Positions 61,511 through 64,000 of a stretch of 64,000 nt of DNA are shown in pieces. The DNA comes from Incurvaria masculella (Eukaryota > Arthropoda > Insecta > Lepidoptera > Incurvariidae), in assembly GCA_946894095.1 (NCBI GenBank), contig OX335641.1:13038501-13102500 (forward strand). Reading direction: 5' to 3'. A model generated the notes under the pieces. That model was not told where the DNA came from, ran no database searches, and saw nothing but the letters and a program-made list of their open reading frames with translations. How positions within the stretch are numbered: the stretch's first letter is position 1; each line of letters opens with the position of its first letter. Position numbers and translations under genes: made by a program.

Positions 61511-64000
61511 TGTTCATTCTTTAAATAAGCGACGTATTCTTACAACCAAAAATATATATTACCTGAAGCATCACGTGAGGCAAAACGGCTGGCAAACTTT
61601 GTTGACACATTCAAGTCTACCAACGGACAGCGCACGCCCCTCCATAAACTTAGCGTTTAATTTAGCCTTATTATTTCATTTCGCAACTTTTGAAATAGAT
61701 GCGCCCGACTAAAGCGAAGCTCGTAGACTCTATCATTAAGTCCTTCGCGGCGACGATAATAGAATGTTGAAGCGGAGATTAGTCCCTGTGTCCAGCATCA
61801 GAACGCGGTGGCAGCGTCGACGCCTCCGCCGTCAGTGGCGGCCCGGCTGATGGGATGTCTCGCAATGTTTGAATGTTGCCTGAGATTGGTGATTCAAGTG
61901 ACAGCTAAAACCTCCTTTATTTTATCAAAGTTTGTATCTATATAATGCGTTACTTCAATTCACAACTCGAAATCCAATTACGACACACATGTAGTATCCC
62001 CTTGAAGGCTTGTCAAATGAAAAGAATAAATATTTCGAAATAATAATTTATAGATTAATTTAGTTCAGAGGTGAGGAAGGTCCTGGATTTAAGTCCGTCT
62101 GGGTGTGATATTGCAACCAGGAAATGTTAGGTACGAACAAGATATATTCTAACATACTAAATACGCATTAACACATAAGGCATGCTCAGTATTGTCTGCA
62201 GTTCATCCGGGGAAAATTTACACATTAATCTCGTACCTAACTGAACTTGGAGATGGACTTCACACCTCTGGACAATGAGGACAGTCAACAACGTTTGTCT
62301 TGAAACATTGTATTGTCCTCAATCATCCTTTCACCTCACAGTGGTACTGTCTTACCCCCTTCGCTGGGCGCATCGTTACCCATTGTCCTCTTGTGAAGTA
62401 CGCATTTCTCCAAAAAGGCAGTAAACAATGTGACACGCGTTCGTCAAGAAGCGTTTGTCATCACATTTCCCACGTGTCGATTTAGTGCGAGAGGCGTGTG
62501 CTGACCCGGCGGCGTGCGGAGCCCGGCTGCCGTTGGAGATGACACTGACCTTGGCCACGGGCAGATAAATACTTAATTACTTAATGATACGACAAGGTTC
62601 CACCGCGCAATTGTCGCGGTACATCCGCGTCACCGCCGTCAACTACCTCTTCGGTAAATTATCACTTAATTATTTCAAGCTTTTAAAAGCTGCTTGTTCC
62701 GGTAAACCTGATGAGGATCATAATACAATTTTGAAAATCGATATGGACCTATTTCATCTAAAGTGGACTAATTTGATTTCGACTTGATTGCCTGTGGCCT
62801 TTCTCATACAAGAACCATGGGTTAGCCTTGGCCCCGCTTACGTAACAGTTAGCTTTCTGACTTGCATAAGCAAATTTTTCACGGGCATTTCGTCACTAAT
62901 GCGAATCGGAATCCTTGTAAACCAAATAGGTTGTAGGGTTAAGCCCGCCCAGAATACCGTCGGATTGTGTGAAAATATATTTGATGCGGCAATGAAATCA
63001 AAATATATCCGTATTTTCAATTCAGTTTAATGTAGCCGTACTCATAAAATAAAGGTCCTGGCATGATACCTTCCACGGAGAAGACCGCCGATCTCCGTGC
63101 TTTATTCCTTTGGGAATGCGGAATATCATGAAGGTGGGTGGGATATTAGACGTGCATTACGTAAAACAACTGTACCTATTTAAATTAACGTTAAACTTAT
63201 TTTCAGTGATCTTTTTAGAGTGTAGGTCTCACCCATGGAAGTTTTTGGTTACTTCCTCCTTCTTTAACCCTCTTAATTTCAAGAAGAAAATTTTAAACTG
63301 GAGCAGGAACTCGTTGAACAGTTTACCCTCCTCCTTCTTCAATATTGCTCACGCTGGAAGTTCTGTTGATATTGCAATTTGTTCACTTCATTTAGCAGGA
63401 ATTTCTTAAATTTTAGGAGCAGTACATTTTATTAAAACTGTATTTCTATATCGCGGTGCGTTGCTAGTCGGTAGGTGAATCGTCGACCGTGTATGAGTGA
63501 ACGCTTGGGTCCGAATGCAGGTGAGGGTGTGACGGTGGGTGATATGACATTTCCGTCGCGCCGCTGATCTCACCCTCGCATCGCCTGCGTCGTCACCGCA
63601 GCCACCGCAGAGTTGGGAATATGCTGGTAATGCGTTATGTATGCAAACTGAATACGCATTGGTTGTGTCGGTGGTGCGCCCTCTTGTAAGTAATGGCATG
63701 TCGGGCGCAACTACACAATCAAGTTTGACTGAATGGCAAGTAGACATGGATGACTAATACCAGACCTGCTGTCATGATATTAGCACCAACACCACCATAA
63801 CGAAAGAATTACGTGACATACTAGGACTTTCCTAAGCATCGCTACATGAATCTGGATGAAAACACGGGCAATGCCTAATTGCCGCTTCGATCATAATTTC
63901 ATCCGATAAGGTGATAGGTAGGTAGGTTAATATCGGGCTTGACGCTACCACCTAGTATGTTTTATATTGGTTTCAATTTAGACTTCTAGACAAGGAAGCA
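61511..64000. other. Intergenic end of window, no gene called
   Basis: GC-richer patches at 61790-61860, 62486-62565 (VREACADPAACGARLPLEMT in one frame, flanked by atttag and cag/ata) and 63500-63610 might be exons of another gene or regulatory DNA, but I recognise no protein. SINE-like copies lie at 63050-63120 (minus) and 63738-63955 (plus). Confidence 0.3.
63738..63955 (+). repeat. SINE-like dispersed repeat
   Basis: GATGACTAATACCAGACC, CATGATATTAGCACCA, TGGATGAAAACACGGG, TTGCCGCTTCGATCA and GCTACCACCTAGT follow the family order. Confidence 0.55.

Noticed and set aside
63110..63409. 99-residue open frame near the window end
   Set aside because: Overlaps a reverse-oriented SINE-like fragment at its start and has no recognisable domain or poly(A) signal.

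Overview
This is an AT-rich, intron-rich animal window, most likely from a moth or butterfly. It carries lepidopteran-style Helitrons ending in CTAGT, several MITE and SINE-like repeat families typical of Lepidoptera, and split genes with GT-AG introns. Coding exons stand out as GC-rich islands.

Layout. Positions 1-238 (minus) hold the first coding exon of an ADP/ATP translocase, cut by the window edge. Positions 239-1547 are a probable shared promoter region with CRE, E-box and NRF1-type palindromes. Positions 1548-2381 (plus) are an intronless, lysine-rich protein I do not recognise. From 9175 to 45898 (plus) runs one large gene, the ZO-1 / tight-junction-protein-1 orthologue known in flies as polychaetoid (pyd). 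I placed 26 exons with consistent splice phases; they encode PDZ1, PDZ2, PDZ3, SH3, an inactive guanylate kinase (GUK) domain, a long low-complexity region and a C-terminal ZU5 domain. The chain is about 2016 residues, excluding an unidentified 5' end. An alternative last exon at 22109-22708 with its own poly(A) signal would give a short isoform (about 875 residues from the PDZ1 exon) that ends in -GYV, like some claudin tails. Positions 46.2-64 kb show no gene I can defend and are filled with transposon debris and a few unexplained GC-rich patches.

The pyd introns are crowded with mobile DNA. There are six copies of a roughly 550-bp MITE with TTAA flanks, one lying only 31 bp before an exon. 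There are two Helitron remnants (one keeps the C-terminus of the Pif1-like helicase), foldback palindromes carrying TGACGTCA, LINE 3' ends all in antisense orientation, and a 300-bp tandem repeat in the last intron.

The most interesting signals are: hammerhead-ribozyme-like cores in an inverted repeat at 58241-58474; two partial exon duplications left inside pyd introns (18725-18790 and 24200-24257); the claudin-like tail of the short isoform; a possible antisense nested gene remnant at 34044-34277 abutting a MITE; and the 300-bp higher-order repeat. I did not find a clearly new multi-gene system.
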